Source: Nitrosomonas eutropha
GTDB lineage: Bacteria > Pseudomonadota > Gammaproteobacteria > Burkholderiales > Nitrosomonadaceae
Assembly: GCF_900116685.1 (NCBI RefSeq)
Contig: NZ_FPBL01000002.1
Span: 1 to 64,000 of the forward strand
Length of the DNA: 64,000 nt
Direction: 5' to 3'
The notes beneath the pieces are model-generated. The model saw only the letters and a program-made list of their open reading frames with translations. It had not been told where the DNA came from and did no database searches. How positions within the stretch are numbered: the first letter of the stretch is position 1; every line of letters starts with the position of its first letter. The position numbers and the translations under genes were made by a program. Of this stretch, positions 46,166 through 55,223 are shown piece after piece.

Positions 46166-47116
46166 ATGAAAATACTGCCCTCCCTGTTTTCACCTGCTGG
46201 CAAGAATGCAAAGTTATCTATTGTTATTCATCATCGTGTTTTACCCGAGCCTGATCTTCTGCTTGGCAGCAGCGGGATAAAAGAGTTTGAAACAGGCCTG
46301 AGCTACCTGATTAAGAATTTTAATGTTCTGCCCTTATCCGAAGCAGTAAACAGGGTGCGCAGCGGCACTTTACCCGGTCGTGCCGCCTGCATCACATTTG
46401 ACGACGGCTATGCGGATAATGCTGAAATAGCACTTCCTCTTCTCCAACAATATGGGGCACCTGCCACTTTTTTCGTTGCTTCTGGTTTTCTTGATGGTGG
46501 AAGAATGTGGAACGATACCGTCATTGAGTCAGTGCGCCTTGCCAAAGGAGATAAACTTGACCTGAGTTCAATCAATCTGGGTATTCATGTAATTACCACG
46601 CTTGAACAAAGACGGAAAGCTTTAATTTTTTTGATAGATAAGCTGAAATATCTGCCTCATGAAACAAGGGCTTCTCAGGTAGAAAAACTAAACACCATTA
46701 TTTCTGCTGAACTGCCAGACAATCTTATGATGACTTCGGCACAAGTCAAACGGTTACACGATGCAGGAATGGAAATAGGCGGCCACACCGTCACCCATCC
46801 GATACTTGCGAGCATTGATGATGCGACTGCTCATATGGAAATAACGGAAGGCAAGACAAGGCTTGAAGCAATCATTGGTGCGCCAGTACGCCTGTTTGCC
46901 TACCCAAATGGCAAGCCGGGAAAAGACTATCTGCCTGCACACGTAAAAATGGTTAAAGAAGCCGGGTTTGAAGCCGCCGTCTCAACAGCATGGGGAGCTG
47001 CCCGGCAGAATAGCGACCTATTTCAGCTGCCACGCTTCACCCCCTGGGATAAAAGTGAATTGTTCTATGTACTACGCATGACTCGCAACATGAAGCAGGA
47101 AATTCAGGTTGTGTGA
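46166..47116 (+). CDS. Polysaccharide deacetylase (NodB domain)
   Basis: The 316-residue protein carries the NodB catalytic motifs: TFDDGYADN (general base and metal aspartates) and GGHTVTHP (metal histidines). It deacetylates N-acetylated sugar polymers or processes cell-surface glycans. No clear signal peptide. The ATG at 46166 is preferred to an upstream TTG at 46109, but neither has a good ribosome site. No other glycan gene is adjacent. Confidence 0.85.
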   Translation: MKILPSLFSPAGKNAKLSIVIHHRVLPEPDLLLGSSGIKEFETGLSYLIKNFNVLPLSEAVNRVRSGTLPGRAACITFDDGYADNAEIALPLLQQYGAPATFFVASGFLDGGRMWNDTVIESVRLAKGDKLDLSSINLGIHVITTLEQRRKALIFLIDKLKYLPHETRASQVEKLNTIISAELPDNLMMTSAQVKRLHDAGMEIGGHTVTHPILASIDDATAHMEITEGKTRLEAIIGAPVRLFAYPNGKPGKDYLPAHVKMVKEAGFEAAVSTAWGAARQNSDLFQLPRFTPWDKSELFYVLRMTRNMKQEIQVV

Positions 47117-47214
47117 CACAAAATAAGACCCGCAGGAACACCATGGTAAATGTCCCTCACTGTGAATAGCAGCGCAATCAGTGGCTGTGCCCGGTAGGGT
47201 ACAGCCTGAAAAAG

Positions 47215-47239
47215 GCCTGTACGGAAATTCCGTACAGGC
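47215..47239. repeat. 12-bp-arm palindrome with alternative pairing partner
   Basis: GCCTGTACGGAA (47215-47226) and TTCCGTACAGGC (47228-47239) are perfect arms around one base. A further GTACAG copy about 20 bp upstream (47199-47206 region) could pair with the first arm instead, so two mutually exclusive hairpins are possible. The function is unknown. Confidence 0.5.
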
Positions 47240-47280
47240 TCGAAGGGAGGCCAAATAAAATTGGCCGTTAGGGTTTACGG

Positions 47281-47371
47281 TTAAGAATCTGTTCAAGGTC
47301 TCGATCAAGGGATGCGGTGCCATTTCAGCGCCGTAATATGCCCTTCAGTGAGATATTGAACAGGTTCTAAG
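47281..47371. repeat. 91-bp fold-back element with 22-bp terminal inverted repeats
   Basis: The outer arms 47281-47302 and 47350-47371 match at 17 of 22 positions (shared core CTGTTCAA), and inner stretches AAGGG/CCCTT and GGTGC/GCGCC also pair, so the whole element can fold into one long hairpin. It codes for nothing recognisable. It looks like a miniature inverted-repeat element or the joined ends of a deleted insertion sequence. Confidence 0.5.
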
Positions 47372-47482
47372 AAAAATCTGCGTAAAAAATTACTGTATAC
47401 GACGTGGAATCTGCAAAATCGTTCAGTAACAGCTGAAATTGTGTTAAATCTAAAATTCTCAACATTCAATCAAACTTACTAC

Positions 47483-47497
47483 TGAGAATGATCATAA
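47483..47497. promoter_or_regulatory. Fur-box-like site
   Basis: TGAGAATGATCATAA matches the Fur 15-mer TGATAATNATTATCA at 12 of 14 fixed positions. It lies 46 bp upstream of a short frame at 47543 and about 240 bp upstream of the DoxX gene. Iron control of either is inferred. Confidence 0.4.
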
Positions 47498-47542
47498 ACC
47501 CATACTACAACGAATATCGTTTCAGCATCTTCCGGAGGACGC

Positions 47543-47599
47543 ATGGATAAACAGGCCATATTGCAGTCATACCAACCACTTGATAGCCAATTCGCTTGA
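47543..47599 (+). CDS. Possible 18-residue peptide downstream of Fur-like site
   Basis: GGAGGA stands about 5 bases before ATG 47543; the frame MDKQAILQSYQPLDSQFA ends at TGA 47597-47599. The start context is excellent, but the product is too short to recognise. It could be a leader peptide or the first codons of a gene truncated by deletion. Confidence 0.3.
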   Translation: MDKQAILQSYQPLDSQFA

Positions 47600-47734
47600 A
47601 AATATTTGTCTCGTTATCATTAGAATCACTGCGCTAAATATCAGCCTCGATAGCAATACTCCCAGTACTTGGCAAAAGGTTCATTGCAATGCATCGAAAC
47701 AGTTAATAGCAAGACAACTAACAGGAGATCACAA

Positions 47735-48193
47735 ATGAAGATTTCAGCAATCTTGAAAACACATGATAAAACTGATTTGGCAATACTGCTGTTGCGTGTA
47801 ACAACAGGTGGAACGCTTATGGCACGTGGTGCACAGAAACTATTTGGCTGGTTTGGTGGTTACGGTCTGGAAGCCACGGGTCAATGGATGGATTCAATCG
47901 GCCTCAGTCCGGGTTATCTGATGGCGTTGCTGGCCAGTTCGGGCGAGTTTTTTGGAGGCCTGGCACTGTTGCTGGGTATGCTGACTCGCCCGGCGGCGCT
48001 GGGAACCGCACTAATCATGCTGGTGGCGATGGTTGCTGTACATTGGACAAATGGCTTTTTCATCACAAATAGTGGTTACGAATACTCCCTTATTTTAATG
48101 GTAATAAGCATTTGTATCCTGCTGCACGGTGCAGGCAAGTACTCACTTGATCACACTCTGCAAGCAATGTTTCCTAATAAACCGGAGAAATAA
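47735..48193 (+). CDS. DoxX-family membrane protein (YqjF-like)
   Basis: The 152-residue protein has four transmembrane helices and the DoxX start LLLRVTTGGTLMARGAQKLFGWFGGYG. AGGAGA lies 6-7 bases before ATG 47735; longer upstream frames lack a ribosome site. It is followed after 3 bp by a glutathionyl-hydroquinone reductase gene; the same pairing (yqjF-yqjG) exists in E. coli, which suggests a shared role with quinones or thiol redox stress. Confidence 0.87.
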   Translation: MKISAILKTHDKTDLAILLLRVTTGGTLMARGAQKLFGWFGGYGLEATGQWMDSIGLSPGYLMALLASSGEFFGGLALLLGMLTRPAALGTALIMLVAMVAVHWTNGFFITNSGYEYSLILMVISICILLHGAGKYSLDHTLQAMFPNKPEK

Positions 48194-48196
48194 TCT

Positions 48197-49156
48197 GTGG
48201 GACTTTTGATTGATGGCACATGGCGTGACCAGTGGTATACCTCTGAAAATGGAGAATTTGTGCGTGAGAATGCTCAATATCGCAACTGGGTCACGGCAGA
48301 TGGACAACCTGGCTCATCCGGAAACGGCGGTTTTGCTGCTGAATCGGGACGCTACCATTTATTCGTATCACTGGCCTGTCCCTGGGCGCACCGCACCCTT
48401 ATTTTCCGCCACTTAAAAGATCTGGAGAAACATATCGGCGTTACCATCGTTGACCCAAAAATGCTGGAACATGGGTGGACATTCAGTGAAATCTCCCGGG
48501 ATAATCCCGTGCCAAATATTCAATACCTGCACCAGCTCTACACTCACGTCAAACCGGATTACACCGGTCGGGTTACTGTACCGGTATTGTGGGATAAGCA
48601 ACGTAACACGATCGTCAGTAATGAATCGTCTGAAATCATCCGCATGTTTAACAACGCATTTGGCGCACTTACCGGCAACGATCTGGATTTTTATCCTGAA
48701 GCATTACGTAATGAAATTGATGCAATTAATGAAGTGGTGTACCGGGATTTCAATAATGGTGTTTACAGAGCCGGTTTTGCCACCGAGCAGTCAGCTTATG
48801 AAAGGGCTTACGATCAGGTTTTCGCCAGGCTGGATAAAATTGATAGCCTACTAGGTAAATGCCGTTACCTCACGGGAGATCAGCTAACTGAAGCTGACTG
48901 GCGATTATTCACTACCCTCATCCGCTTTGACAGCGTGTATTACAGCCATTTTAAACTCAACAAACAGCGAATTGAGGATTATCCCAATTTATCCAATTAC
49001 CTGCGCGCGCTGTATCAGATACCGGGTATTGCCAATACCGTAAATTTTGAACATATTAAAACTCATTATTACTACAGCCATTCAACCATCAATCCAACCA
49101 GGATTGTCCCAAAAGGGCCGGAGATTGATTACACCCGACCGCACAACCGGGGATAA
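48197..49156 (+). CDS. Glutathionyl-hydroquinone reductase (YqjG/ECM4 type)
   Basis: The 319-residue Xi-class glutathione transferase has the catalytic cysteine motif ACPWAHR near residue 60 and the C-terminal helical GST domain (LTGDQLTEADWRLFTTLIRFD, in pieces). It reduces glutathionyl-hydroquinones to hydroquinones. The start is GTG 48197, three bases after the DoxX stop. It converges on fbp. Confidence 0.92.
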   Translation: MGLLIDGTWRDQWYTSENGEFVRENAQYRNWVTADGQPGSSGNGGFAAESGRYHLFVSLACPWAHRTLIFRHLKDLEKHIGVTIVDPKMLEHGWTFSEISRDNPVPNIQYLHQLYTHVKPDYTGRVTVPVLWDKQRNTIVSNESSEIIRMFNNAFGALTGNDLDFYPEALRNEIDAINEVVYRDFNNGVYRAGFATEQSAYERAYDQVFARLDKIDSLLGKCRYLTGDQLTEADWRLFTTLIRFDSVYYSHFKLNKQRIEDYPNLSNYLRALYQIPGIANTVNFEHIKTHYYYSHSTINPTRIVPKGPEIDYTRPHNRG

Positions 49157-49194
49157 GACGAGATATAGACTTTCCCCCGGGCGATCAGGTGTTA

Positions 49195-50199
49195 TCAGGC
49201 TTTGTGATACCCCAATACTACCTCAACCTCATTCTTTGAGCCCAGAATTACTGGCACGCGCTGATGTAAATCCTGCGGAACAATATCCAGAATACGCTCA
49301 TACCCGGTTGAGGATATTCCGCCAGCTTGCTCAACAATGAAGCTCATCGGATTGGCTTCATACATTAGGCGCAATCTACCGGGTTTGGAAGGATCCTTGT
49401 TATCACGCGGATACATAAAAATACCACCACGGGTAAGAATACGATGCACCTCCGCCACCATTGAAGCCACCCAGCGCATATTGAAATCACGGCCGCGCGG
49501 CCCGGTACTGCCAGCCAGACATTCCGATACATAACGCTGCACTGGTGCTTCCCAGAAACGCTGATTGGATGCATTGATGGCAAATTCCCTGGTATCAGCG
49601 GGAATTTTCATATTCGGATGAGTCAGCACAAATTCACCAATATCGCGATCCAGTGTAAAACCATTGACGCCATGGCCGGTAGTCAGCACCAGCATGGTGG
49701 AAGAACCATACAAGGCATAGCCGGCACAGACTTGCTTAGTGCCAGGCTGTAAAAAACCTTCCATGCTGGCAGCCTGCCCGGGCACCGGAGCACGCAGAAT
49801 AGAGAAAATGGTTCCGACCGAAATATTGAGATCGACGTTACTGGAACCATCCAGTGGATCGAACACCAGCAGATACTTGCCAAGCGGATACCGGTTCGGG
49901 ATCGAATAAACATCATCCATTTCTTCCGAGGCCATACCTGCCAGATGACCGGCCCATTCATTATGGTGAATCATGATTTCATTGGTGATCACATCCAGCT
50001 TCTTTTGTGTTTCACCCTGGATATTTTCCGTATCCAGCGCCCCCATGACACCAATCAGCGCGCCTTTGTTCACCGCGTTGGAAATGGTCTTGATGGCGGT
50101 CACGATATCGTTCAGCAATGCAGTGAAATCGCCACTTGCGCCTGCAATGTGGCGCTGATCTTCAATGATGAACTGGGTAAGGGTAGTACCGGTATGCAT
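49195..50199 (-). CDS. fbp: Fructose-1,6-bisphosphatase, class I
   Basis: The 334-residue enzyme removes the 1-phosphate from fructose 1,6-bisphosphate in gluconeogenesis and the Calvin cycle. [22 protein letters not shown] (in pieces) with metal-binding DPLDGSSN, and GGIFMYP near residue 240 identify class I. AAGAGGAATTCCG precedes the ATG. No cbb genes are adjacent, so its use in CO2 fixation is inferred from the supposed autotroph. The gap to the next gene (50200-50462) shows nothing. Confidence 0.96.
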   Translation of the reverse strand: MHTGTTLTQFIIEDQRHIAGASGDFTALLNDIVTAIKTISNAVNKGALIGVMGALDTENIQGETQKKLDVITNEIMIHHNEWAGHLAGMASEEMDDVYSIPNRYPLGKYLLVFDPLDGSSNVDLNISVGTIFSILRAPVPGQAASMEGFLQPGTKQVCAGYALYGSSTMLVLTTGHGVNGFTLDRDIGEFVLTHPNMKIPADTREFAINASNQRFWEAPVQRYVSECLAGSTGPRGRDFNMRWVASMVAEVHRILTRGGIFMYPRDNKDPSKPGRLRLMYEANPMSFIVEQAGGISSTGYERILDIVPQDLHQRVPVILGSKNEVEVVLGYHKA

Positions 50200-50462
50200 C
50201 GGAATTCCTCTTGAGAAATTAAAAAAGCATTAATTATACTGGTTTGGCAACCTGGGCGAGTGTGTGAAAGAAATAGTTACTAATCCTCTTTCTTTAAAAC
50301 TACTGTCTACCAGCAAAGAGCCAGGGTCTGAAATCTCAAATTGCCAATAATACTCAGCCCTGTTCTTCGATTCTTTCTAATCTGCCTTTTTACCTGCTCC
50401 AGTCTCATGTGCCATACTTGTACGGATTGTTTTACATCCACACTTTTGAAAGGAGGATTGTG

Positions 50463-51983
50463 ATGTCTTCAGATACAACAGAAAACACGGGGTTCGATCT
50501 GACCAAAGGGATTACCCTGGCTGATTTTGGTGATCAACAGCTATTGCGCGGACAGGTGGGTGATGAACCTATAGTACTGGTGCGTACTGGTAATGAGATC
50601 ATGGCAATTGGCGCTCATTGCACGCATTACGGTGGCCCCTTGGAAGAAGGCCTGGTTGTCGGTGAAACAATACGTTGCCCTTGGCATCACGCTTGTTTTT
50701 CACTACGTAGTGGTGAGGCACTGGGTGCACCTGCTTTTGATCCACTGCTTTGCTGGAAAGTCGAGCGCGATGGGGAACGTGTTTTTGTCCATAATAGAAT
50801 CTCTCCTGCAGCACAACCAGAACTACTGATAGCAGTAACTGATCGACCCAAAAATATTGTCATTGTGGGAGGTGGCGCAGCAGGATTTGCCTGTGCCGAA
50901 ATGTTGCGTCGACGCGGCTATCAGGGGCACCTTACTATGCTAAGTGAGGATACCGACGCCCCTTGTGACCGTCCCAATTTATCCAAAGATTATCTGGCCG
51001 GTACGGCGCCTGAAAAATGGATGCCTTTGCGCCCTGATGACTTCTATAAAGACAATCATATTGATCTGCAACTCGGTACCGTAGTGCAGCATATCGATAC
51101 TGCTAATCATCGGATAACTACAAAAGATGATCGCAGTATTTTATTCGATCGTCTCGTACTGGCCACCGGAGCTGAGCCCGTCCGGCTACCCATTCCCGGT
51201 CAGGACAGCGCACATGTATTTACCCTGCGTTCTTTCTCCGATAGCCGCCGCATCATTGAACATGCAAAAAATGCCAGGACAGCCGTAGTGCTTGGTTCAG
51301 GATTCATTGGCCTGGAAGTGGCCGCTGCTTTGCACACACGTGGGCTTGCTGTGCATGTCGTGTCGCTCGATCAGAGTCCATTGCAAAACGTACTGGGTTC
51401 CAAGCTGGGTAATTTCATCCGCAGCCTGCATGAAGCACACGGCGTGACATTTCATATGGAGACATCCCTGACGAATATTGAATCCGAATCAGTGACATTA
51501 AGTAATGGCGACAAGCTGACTGCTGATCTCGTCATACTTGGCGTGGGAGTACGACCACGTACTGCACTGGCTGAATCAGCCGGACTCAATGTGAATAAAG
51601 GTATTCTGGTGGACGAATATCTGCAAACCAGTGTGCCGGGAATTTATGCTGCAGGTGATGTGGCCCGCTGGCGTGATGAAGCAAGTAGGCAGGCGTTGCG
51701 TATCGAACATTGGGTGGTGGCAGAGCGACAAGGACAAGTAGTTGCTGAAAATCTGCTGGGGGCCAACAAAAAATTTCAGGACGTACCATTTTTCTGGAGC
51801 GTGCATTACGACCTGACTATCAATTATGCTGGCCATGCCCAATCATGGGATACGATTGAAATCGATGGTGATATTGCTGCTCGTGACTGTTTGGTGCGTT
51901 ATCAGAGAAATGGGGTAACCACTGCCGTTGCCGGAATCGGGCGTGATAAACAGATTCTGGAATTTGCAGCAGCAAGCGCATAG
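50463..51983 (+). CDS. Rieske-FAD reductase, AIFM3-like
   Basis: The 506-residue protein fuses an N-terminal Rieske domain (residues about 12-115; Cys53, His55, Cys72, His75) to an FAD/NAD-dependent reductase (VIVGGGAAGFACAE near 140; VVLGSGFIGLEVAA near 280; PGIYAAGDVA). The order resembles AIFM3-type and ferredoxin/dioxygenase reductases. It should move electrons from NAD(P)H through FAD to the [2Fe-2S] cluster; the acceptor is unknown. The ATG at 50463 is set by AAAGGAGG. The next gene region is a broken two-component system. Confidence 0.85.
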   Translation: MSSDTTENTGFDLTKGITLADFGDQQLLRGQVGDEPIVLVRTGNEIMAIGAHCTHYGGPLEEGLVVGETIRCPWHHACFSLRSGEALGAPAFDPLLCWKVERDGERVFVHNRISPAAQPELLIAVTDRPKNIVIVGGGAAGFACAEMLRRRGYQGHLTMLSEDTDAPCDRPNLSKDYLAGTAPEKWMPLRPDDFYKDNHIDLQLGTVVQHIDTANHRITTKDDRSILFDRLVLATGAEPVRLPIPGQDSAHVFTLRSFSDSRRIIEHAKNARTAVVLGSGFIGLEVAAALHTRGLAVHVVSLDQSPLQNVLGSKLGNFIRSLHEAHGVTFHMETSLTNIESESVTLSNGDKLTADLVILGVGVRPRTALAESAGLNVNKGILVDEYLQTSVPGIYAAGDVARWRDEASRQALRIEHWVVAERQGQVVAENLLGANKKFQDVPFFWSVHYDLTINYAGHAQSWDTIEIDGDIAARDCLVRYQRNGVTTAVAGIGRDKQILEFAAASA

Positions 51984-52011
51984 CCAGATACTCCGACCAC
52001 TGCGCCATTCC

Positions 52012-52957
52012 ATGTCAATCAGAGTTAAATTATTTCTGGCTTTTCTACTCACTACTCTGCTGGTAGTTATGAGGATGCATTTTTTCACTCGCTGGTCCTT
52101 GGAGAAAGGATTTACCGAGTTCATCGAAAAAAGACAGCAGGAACGACTGGATAAAATCATCGATGTGTTGGAGGAATACTACGCTGATCATCATGGTTGG
52201 GATAATTTAATAAAAAGCAAGCGGGATTGGATGGCGTTACTGTAGCACGCTGATCCGCACCGCCACCACCCACCAAAATGGGTCGTCGAACAATCCCGCC
52301 GCGAACCTGAACAGTTGGTGGCCACCGGCCACTCCTGAAGAAGCCGGAAGAAAATGGATACCTTTCGGATTACGGGTAATGCTGCTGGATGCGGATGAAT
52401 CAGTTTTATTCGGACAGGAAGCACTATTGCCTCAACTGGATCCACACCCGATCCAGAATGAATATCAAACGGTAGGGTTTTTCGGGTTGCTGCCGGGCAA
52501 TCCAGTCAGTCAGGCCAGCGATATTTATTTTATGGAGCAGCAGGCCAATCTGTTTTTCCGGATTGCTGCAGCCATGATTCTGTTATCTGTGCTGGATTCC
52601 GGACACATCACCTTGATCAAGAGCCGGCAGTTATTCCCTGGCTAAAGGAAAACCCGGTGGATCTGATACTGCTGGATTTGATGGTGCCAAGTCGGGATGG
52701 CCTTGAAATCTGCCGCGATATTCGCAATTTTAGCCAGGTACCAATTACCATAGCAGCCTGGGCGCATTTTTTCACGCGAATAATTGATGAACCGGATCTA
52801 TCCGGATCAACGCATCGTTTCAGATAGAACGATAGATAGCCACATCAAGAAACTGAGAAAAAAACTTATAGAGCTGATACCGGACAAGGAAATAATTTGT
52901 TCGGTTTACGGCGTTGGTTATCGTTATGATCTGCAGGCAATAGAACCGGATAAATAA
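52012..52957 (+). pseudogene. Collapsed BaeSR-like two-component system
   Basis: Four pieces lie in order. A sensor-kinase N-terminus from ATG 52012 (IRVKLFLAFLLTTLLVV, first membrane helix) stops at 52245. The periplasmic part and a second helix follow (FFRIAAAMILLSVL) to about 52600. A response-regulator receiver piece (VDLILLDLMVPSRDG) follows, and then an OmpR-type winged-helix end (DRTIDSHIKKLRKKL, YGVGYRYD) finishing at 52957. The kinase core and parts of the regulator are deleted and frames shift. BaeS/BaeR is the closest remembered type. The Rieske reductase upstream may have been its target or neighbour. Confidence 0.7.
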
Positions 52958-52984
52958 GGATTAGTCAGGGTTTGATACAAGAAA

Positions 52985-54547
52985 CTATTTATCCCCTACT
53001 CTATTCTTTTCATCACAATCCACCAGAGAGCGAATAGGTTCGATCAGATTTTCACCTCCGGAAGGGGTATCTATACCCAGCAGAACATGACTTCTGCGAT
53101 AGCCATACAGAAAATAAAAAATCAGTCCAATCCCTGTCCAGATCGGAAATACCAGTTGAGCATCTGTTGGCAGAAACAAAAAAAGTATTATGCAACCGCC
53201 GATAGCAAGCGGCCCCATCAACCAGATTGCGGGCGTTTTGAAAGGTCTTGTGCGGTTTTTATCCTTGATTCTAAGAATCATGACAGAGAGTGCCACTATC
53301 AGAAAAGCAAATAATGTTCCGGAGTTGGAGATATTTGCCAACTTCCCTACCGGCAGGAAAGCTGCCGACACGGTAACGAAAGATCCGGTGACCAGTGTCA
53401 CAATATAGGGTGTTTTGAAGCGCGGATGAATTTTACTTAATCCATCCGGTAGCAAGCCATCGCGTGACATAACGAAGAAAATACGTGTTTGCCCAAATAG
53501 CATCATCAGGACAACTGAAGGGAGCGCCAGAAAAGCAGCCAGACCAATCAGGTTTCCAACTTTTACCCATCCGATTTCGCGCAATACATGCGCCAGTGCT
53601 TCTTGCGAGCAAACCACTGGTTGCTGTCCTTGTGCAGCAAGCAGTTTGCACTGTTCTGCCATTTCTATGGAACCAGGTATAAAGCCTTCTCCCGCTGCAT
53701 TGATCAATGGTTGTGCACCTGCTGCTCCAACTACCGCAACTGCTATCAGCAGGTAGAATAACGTACAAATCAGTAATGAACCTACCAGTGCGATTGGCAA
53801 GCTGCGTTGCGGATCTTTGGTCTCTTCTGCTGCGGTTGAAACAGCATCAAAGCCGACATAAGCAAAAAAAATAGAAGCCGCAGCAGCTACAACACCTGAT
53901 GTACCTAATGGTAAAAAGGGATGGAAGTGATCCATATTGATAACCGGTAATGCTAGGATGGTAAAGGCTATCAAGGCAACAATTTTGACTGCAACCAGTA
54001 CTGCATTGAATGTAGCGCTTTCCCGCGTACCAATAATTAATAACCCAGTTACCAGGAGGCAAATAACAACCGCAGGCAGATTGATGATGCCTCCAGCATA
54101 AGGACCATTTGCCAGTACGAAGGGTATTTCTATTCCCAATAATGAATTATTCAGTAATCCGACAAAATAACCTGACCAGCCTACCGCAACTGCTCCGGCA
54201 GCAACAGAATATTCCAGTATTAATGCCCAGCCAACCATCCACGCGATTAATTCACCCAGCACAGCATAGGAATAGGTATAGGCAGATCCGGATACCGGTA
54301 CCATTGAAGAAAGTTCGGAATAGCATAGTGCAGCTACCGCACAAACAAAACCGGCAATAATAAAAGAGATCATCATGCCAGGGCCAGCTTTCTGGGCAGC
54401 TTCAGCCGTTAATACAAAAATACCGGTTCCTATGATCGCACCAATTCCCAACAAGGTGAGCTGCCATACACCCAGGGAACGATGTAGGCATTTTTTTTTG
54501 GCTGTGGCCATAATGGAGTCTAGCGATTTGACGCGCCAGAAAATCAT
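52985..54547 (-). CDS. APC-family (cationic) amino-acid permease
   Basis: The 520-residue membrane protein has about 12 transmembrane helices. GIGAIIGTGIFVLT in the first helix and the PVSGSAYTYSYAVLGE segment are typical of the CAT subgroup of APC transporters. The start at 54547 is set by GAGGAGAAAGCC; one upstream ATG at 54562 overlaps the ribosome site. The substrate is probably a basic amino acid, not provable here. Convergent with the BaeSR remnant. Confidence 0.9.
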   Translation of the reverse strand: MIFWRVKSLDSIMATAKKKCLHRSLGVWQLTLLGIGAIIGTGIFVLTAEAAQKAGPGMMISFIIAGFVCAVAALCYSELSSMVPVSGSAYTYSYAVLGELIAWMVGWALILEYSVAAGAVAVGWSGYFVGLLNNSLLGIEIPFVLANGPYAGGIINLPAVVICLLVTGLLIIGTRESATFNAVLVAVKIVALIAFTILALPVINMDHFHPFLPLGTSGVVAAAASIFFAYVGFDAVSTAAEETKDPQRSLPIALVGSLLICTLFYLLIAVAVVGAAGAQPLINAAGEGFIPGSIEMAEQCKLLAAQGQQPVVCSQEALAHVLREIGWVKVGNLIGLAAFLALPSVVLMMLFGQTRIFFVMSRDGLLPDGLSKIHPRFKTPYIVTLVTGSFVTVSAAFLPVGKLANISNSGTLFAFLIVALSVMILRIKDKNRTRPFKTPAIWLMGPLAIGGCIILFLFLPTDAQLVFPIWTGIGLIFYFLYGYRRSHVLLGIDTPSGGENLIEPIRSLVDCDEKNRVGDK

Positions 54548-54776
54548 AGGCTTTCTCCTCAATTAAAACAAATGGTTACAATACTTTCCAGTTCAATAGC
54601 AAGTAGTTTACAAGAAATATCCGAGTTGAAATTTCAAAACCAGGCTTATATTTTGTTAATTTCCACAGTTTTTACACATTCTCTGCAATTTATTTACATA
54701 ACTGACAGATTATAGTTGTCATCAAGAGCAACGAGCATTCCGCTCTTTTTTAAAGAACCAATCTGGAGGATTTATC

Positions 54777-55061
54777 ATGAATGCAAACCTTATCGCTATT
54801 ATTTTCGCCTTGACATTGCCTCTGACAGCAGTTGCCAATCCGGGAGAATGCAAAGGAGATCATGATCACTATCAAGCAAAAAGAATAGGGCGAATGGATA
54901 AAGTGCTATCACTGACCGATGATCAGAAATCCAAACTTGAGACACTTTTCAAACAGAATGGGGAGAAGTTCAAAGCATTACATGAAGAAACACGATCCCA
55001 GCTGAAAGCTATCCTGACGCCCGAGCAATATACCAAGTTACAGGAAATGAAACAGCGCTGA
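54777..55061 (+). CDS. Small periplasmic Spy/CpxP-like protein
   Basis: The 94-residue protein has a signal peptide (cleavage near VANPGE) and a helical mature part with two LTxxQ-type motifs (LSLTDDQKSKL and LTPEQYTKL), the mark of Spy/CpxP stress chaperones. GGAGGA precedes the ATG. Members bind unfolded proteins or metals in the periplasm. Between 55062 and 55223 no gene is seen. Confidence 0.8.
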   Translation: MNANLIAIIFALTLPLTAVANPGECKGDHDHYQAKRIGRMDKVLSLTDDQKSKLETLFKQNGEKFKALHEETRSQLKAILTPEQYTKLQEMKQR

Positions 55062-55223
55062 CATACACAATGGCAGGAAAAGCGTCAGAAAGGTCAGAAA
55101 GAACAATACGAACATGGACAGGAGAAATCCGATACTACGCAGCCATAACGCTACATTCTGATAATCCGATTACCTCTAAACTGTCTGCAGTGGTCTCTCC
55201 TCTTTCCCGCCATTGCAAGCAGC

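Larger units (their letters stand above)
47117..47734. other. 618-bp intergenic region rich in inverted repeats
   Basis: No full-length gene is seen. In order it holds a strong palindrome (47215-47239), a GGCCAA/TTGGCC hairpin (about 47249-47266), a 91-bp fold-back element (47281-47371), a Fur-box-like site (47483-47497) and an 18-codon frame with a perfect ribosome site (47543-47599). Such packing is unusual for this window. Confidence 0.5.

Noticed and set aside
47072-47323. 83-residue minus-strand frame through the palindrome block
   Set aside because: It overlaps the end of the deacetylase gene and is built mostly from the inverted repeats; no domain recognised.
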